From assembly GCA_002352375.1 (NCBI GenBank), contig DEIH01000116.1:1-6351 (forward strand): a DNA stretch of 6,351 nt. The letters run 5' to 3'. The DNA is from Spirochaeta sp. UBA2779 (GTDB lineage Bacteria; Spirochaetota; Spirochaetia; DSM-2461). A model generated the notes under the pieces. That model was not told the origin of the DNA, did not search any database, and worked only from the letters and a program-made list of their open reading frames with translations. Each line of letters starts with the position of its first letter. Within the stretch, counting starts at the first letter, position 1. Made by a program: the position numbers and the translations under genes. Positions 4,053-6,351 of this stretch are shown piece by piece.

Positions 4053-6257
4053 ATGGACAAACGTAGGTACAATGCGTTCGAAGCCCTTGGACTTTTCGAC
4101 GGGCTCGACGATAGCCAACGAACATCGATTCTCGAAGCTACGGAAATACTGAGACTTTCAGAGGGAGAAACACTGTTCGGACAGGGTGCTGAAAGTGACT
4201 CGGTGTATTGCGTGGAAGACGGGGTTCTGGCGGTGTTTGTGGTATCTGAGCACGGAGAGGAAACCGGGATTGGCGCCATTGGTGCGGGCGAGCCCGTGGG
4301 CGAGCTCCAGATTCTCACCGGCGGGAGCCGAACTGCTACGGTGCGCGCCGCATCAGCCGTCCGGCTGTCATCACTTCCACGGAAACTGTTCCTGGATCCG
4401 GAGCATGCCAGGCTGGCACGAAATATCGAGAGGCTCATCCGTTCAAGGCTCAGACATTACCGCCTCAACTCAGTGCTGCCAAAGTTGTTCGGGCTGTTGG
4501 AGAGTGAGGCAATCGAGGAAATTGAGCAGCGGGGAGAGTGGCTTCACCTCACGCGAGGCGAGTTTCTCTGCCGCGCGGGCGAGACCGATCAACAGCTCTA
4601 CATCCTCGTAAGTGGCCGGCTTGTTGCAGCCACCGCGACCAAAGATGCCGGGCAACGGGTTATCGGAGAGATCGCCGCCGGTGAAAGTGTCGGAGAGATG
4701 GCACTATTCACGGGAGAAAAACGTTCGGCCGATGTCATTGCCATCCGGGACTCGGAGTTAATTGGGTTATCGGAGACAGCGTTTCGCGATCTGCTTGCCC
4801 GATTCCCGGGTATTGCGATGGGTATTACGAAGATCATTATCGGACGGCTGAGAGATGCGGTCCAGGCAAACGGATCACCTCGCTCCGTGAAGAACGTATG
4901 CCTGCTGCCGGTATCAAAATCAATCTCAATAGACGAAGTCTCAGCAGCGTTGCACCAGGCGGCAGCGGCGTACTGCTCGGTATACTGCCTTGACGCATTA
5001 ACCGTGGAACGCGAACTGAAAACGCCAGGAATCGCGGAAGTCGCCGAAGACGATCCCGCTCACATGCGGCTTGACGCATTCTTTAATGATCTGGAGAACC
5101 GCTATGACATCGTCATCTTCTCAGCCGACGGAAAAGATTCGCTATGGTCCAGACGGTGCCTGCATCAGGCGGACAAGGTGCTCCTCATAGCAGACGCCGA
5201 TGATGATCCGACTCCGAGTCCACGTGAACTCGCTGCAGTTGGGGAGGTGTCAATTGCGTCGCCGGGCAGAAGCCTCATTCTCCTGCACGGCAAAGATACG
5301 GTCATTCCCCGGGACACAGCCGCATGGCTGGCGGGCAGAAGTGTTGATTTCTGCCTGCACGTGAAACGAGGAGATGCGGCCGGATACCGGAGATTGGCGC
5401 GCATTGTTTCCGGGAGTGCCGTCGGTGTTGTCCTGAGCGGGGGTGGAGCCAAAGGTTATGCTCACGCGGGAGTACTCAAAGCATTGGAAGAGGCGGGAAT
5501 TGAAGTTGACATGATCGGAGGGACAAGCATCGGATCGGTCATCGGCGCAGGTTATGCCCTGGGACTCACACCGGATGAGATTATCTCTCAGAATGCGGAC
5601 CTCTTTGAGCGGCATGATCCATTCAGAGAGTACACGCTGCCAATCATGTCCGTACTTGGAAGTAAAAAACTCGATGCCCTGTTCAAGGAGGCCTTTGGGG
5701 AAACCCGGATTGAAGATCTCTGGCTCCCCTACTTCTGTGTCTCTTCCAACCTGACCACGGCGCAGGAGCGAGTCCACAAGAATGGATACCTCTGGAAGGC
5801 CTCCCGGGCGAGCATGTCGCTACCGGGAATTCTCGTGCCGGTGATTGAAGGAAGAGACCTCCTTGTGGACGGAGGCGTGGTTAATAATCTTCCAGCCGAC
5901 ATCATGCAGACTATGTGCAGAGGGACGGTTATCACCGTGGATGCGGCTCCCAGACGGGATATTGAATTCGGTGAGGACGCCGACTCTTTTCCTTCGCCGT
6001 GGAAAGTGCTCAGGAGCCGCCTTAATCCCTTTGTCAGGTCGTTAAGCCCACCGTCAATTCTTCAGATCCTGGGTCGCTCAACCATGTTGGCAAGTGTTCA
6101 CAACCTCATGAAAGTCACAGCCGAATCACGCTACCACCTTGAACCGCCGGTTCAGGAGTTCGGTATGCTCGAGACCGACAAGGCTCATGAGATTGCCAAG
6201 GTCGGGTATGAATACGCCTGGAAGATTGTGGACACCTGGCAGGAACTGAAAGGCTGA
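4053..6257 (+). CDS. NTE-type patatin-like phospholipase with two cyclic-nucleotide-binding domains
   Basis: Predicted serine lipid hydrolase (phospholipase/lysophospholipase type) of the neuropathy-target-esterase family, 734 residues. In order: cyclic-nucleotide-binding domain 1 (about 14-128; cassette GEL 83-85 and RTA 93-95), domain 2 (about 144-270; GEM 214-216 and RSA 224-226), a degenerate MinD/ParA-like domain (about 280-440; YDIVIFSAD, then QADKVLLIADADD), and a patatin domain from about 457. The patatin domain has the oxyanion loop GGGAKG (463-468), nucleophile Ser492 in GTSIG (490-494) and catalytic Asp606 in DGG, so the dyad is complete. The Glu and Arg that bind the nucleotide phosphate in CRP/PKA-type domains are present in both binding domains. 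No signal peptide or membrane segment is seen, so it is likely cytosolic or peripheral on the inner membrane. It stands alone after a 176-base gap and is richer in G+C than the genes to the left. The natural lipid substrate and whether cAMP or cGMP binds cannot be read from sequence. Confidence 0.93.
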   Translation: MDKRRYNAFEALGLFDGLDDSQRTSILEATEILRLSEGETLFGQGAESDSVYCVEDGVLAVFVVSEHGEETGIGAIGAGEPVGELQILTGGSRTATVRAASAVRLSSLPRKLFLDPEHARLARNIERLIRSRLRHYRLNSVLPKLFGLLESEAIEEIEQRGEWLHLTRGEFLCRAGETDQQLYILVSGRLVAATATKDAGQRVIGEIAAGESVGEMALFTGEKRSADVIAIRDSELIGLSETAFRDLLARFPGIAMGITKIIIGRLRDAVQANGSPRSVKNVCLLPVSKSISIDEVSAALHQAAAAYCSVYCLDALTVERELKTPGIAEVAEDDPAHMRLDAFFNDLENRYDIVIFSADGKDSLWSRRCLHQADKVLLIADADDDPTPSPRELAAVGEVSIASPGRSLILLHGKDTVIPRDTAAWLAGRSVDFCLHVKRGDAAGYRRLARIVSGSAVGVVLSGGGAKGYAHAGVLKALEEAGIEVDMIGGTSIGSVIGAGYALGLTPDEIISQNADLFERHDPFREYTLPIMSVLGSKKLDALFKEAFGETRIEDLWLPYFCVSSNLTTAQERVHKNGYLWKASRASMSLPGILVPVIEGRDLLVDGGVVNNLPADIMQTMCRGTVITVDAAPRRDIEFGEDADSFPSPWKVLRSRLNPFVRSLSPPSILQILGRSTMLASVHNLMKVTAESRYHLEPPVQEFGMLETDKAHEIAKVGYEYAWKIVDTWQELKG

Positions 6258-6351
6258 CTGAATCGGCCCGGATTGCCGTACTGACAATAAATTACCGCCA
6301 ACGAAAATTTCCTCCAGAATCTAATATGCCTCTGGCAACAGAGCCGTAAGA
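6258..6351. other. Region after the patatin gene, no complete gene
   Basis: No plus-strand gene starts here with any support, and no terminator with a T run is visible after the TGA at 6255-6257. A small hairpin, CTCTG-GCAA-CAGAG, lies at 6330-6343 with a GNRA-type loop. The minus strand carries a short open stretch at the edge, listed separately. Confidence 0.5.
6292..6351 (-). CDS. Possible C-terminal end of a convergent gene (19 codons)
   Basis: Reading leftward from the window edge, one minus-strand frame is open for 19 codons and ends at TAA (6294-6292). The peptide would be SYGSVARGILDSGGNFRWR. It would converge on the patatin gene with 34 bases between the two stops. I do not recognise it. 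A 19-codon open frame is expected often by chance, and another minus-strand frame also stays open, so this is only a pointer to what may lie beyond the edge. Confidence 0.15.
   Translation of the reverse strand, partial: SYGSVARGILDSGGNFRWR

Noticed and set aside
4034..4438. 134-codon minus-strand open frame opposite the start of the patatin gene
   Set aside because: Its Ser/Pro/Arg-rich translation is typical of the antisense of a G+C-rich gene, and the plus strand there encodes a clear nucleotide-binding domain.
5250..5777. 175-codon minus-strand open frame inside the patatin gene
   Set aside because: It is antisense to the GGGAKG and GTSIG motifs. Long antisense frames are common in G+C-rich coding DNA.
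4053..6257. Patatin gene as a CBASS or similar anti-phage effector
   Set aside because: No nucleotide cyclase, HORMA, TRIP13 or other defence gene is in the window, and the domain order is that of NTE homologues rather than CapV.
6330..6343. CTCTG-GCAA-CAGAG hairpin as a terminator of the patatin gene
   Set aside because: The stem has only five pairs, no T run follows, and it is more than 70 bases after the stop codon.

Overview
The window holds four clear genes plus a fifth that runs off the left edge. It is bacterial. The substrate-binding protein has an N-terminal signal sequence that looks like a signal-peptidase-I type with no lipobox cysteine, so it is probably a soluble periplasmic protein. 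That favours a diderm (Gram-negative-type) host. The short sequence around the signal cleavage site, a Lys/Gly/Asp/Glu-rich start to the mature protein, resembles spirochaete binding proteins, but this is only a weak hint and I cannot place the organism from one window.

Left part (1-2800, all on the minus strand): a peptide/nickel-type ABC importer operon, read right to left. Two ATPases come first (OppD/DppD-like, then OppF/DppF-like), overlapping by 14 bases. After a 51-base AT-rich gap comes the 5' half of a family 5 solute-binding protein, open to the window edge. The two membrane permeases needed for a complete importer are not visible and are expected beyond position 1.

Middle (2801-3876): a divergent intergenic region of about 150 bases, then a plus-strand PfkB-family sugar kinase that closely resembles pseudouridine kinase (PsuK). 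Its usual partner, pseudouridine-5'-phosphate glycosidase (PsuG), is not next to it on the downstream side.

Right part (3877-6351): a 176-base intergenic region with a perfect 17-base hairpin palindrome and a looser inverted repeat. It is followed by a 734-residue plus-strand protein with two cyclic-nucleotide-binding domains, a degenerate MinD/ParA-like domain and a patatin-like serine phospholipase domain. This is the architecture of bacterial neuropathy-target-esterase (NTE) homologues. The gene is clearly richer in G+C than the transporter genes. The last 94 bases hold no complete gene. A 19-codon open stretch on the minus strand there might be the tail of a convergent gene.

The importer could supply peptides or other small solutes, the kinase would salvage pseudouridine from RNA turnover, and the patatin protein would act on membrane lipids under nucleotide control. 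Nothing in the sequence ties these three jobs together. No tRNA, rRNA, CRISPR array or insertion sequence was seen.
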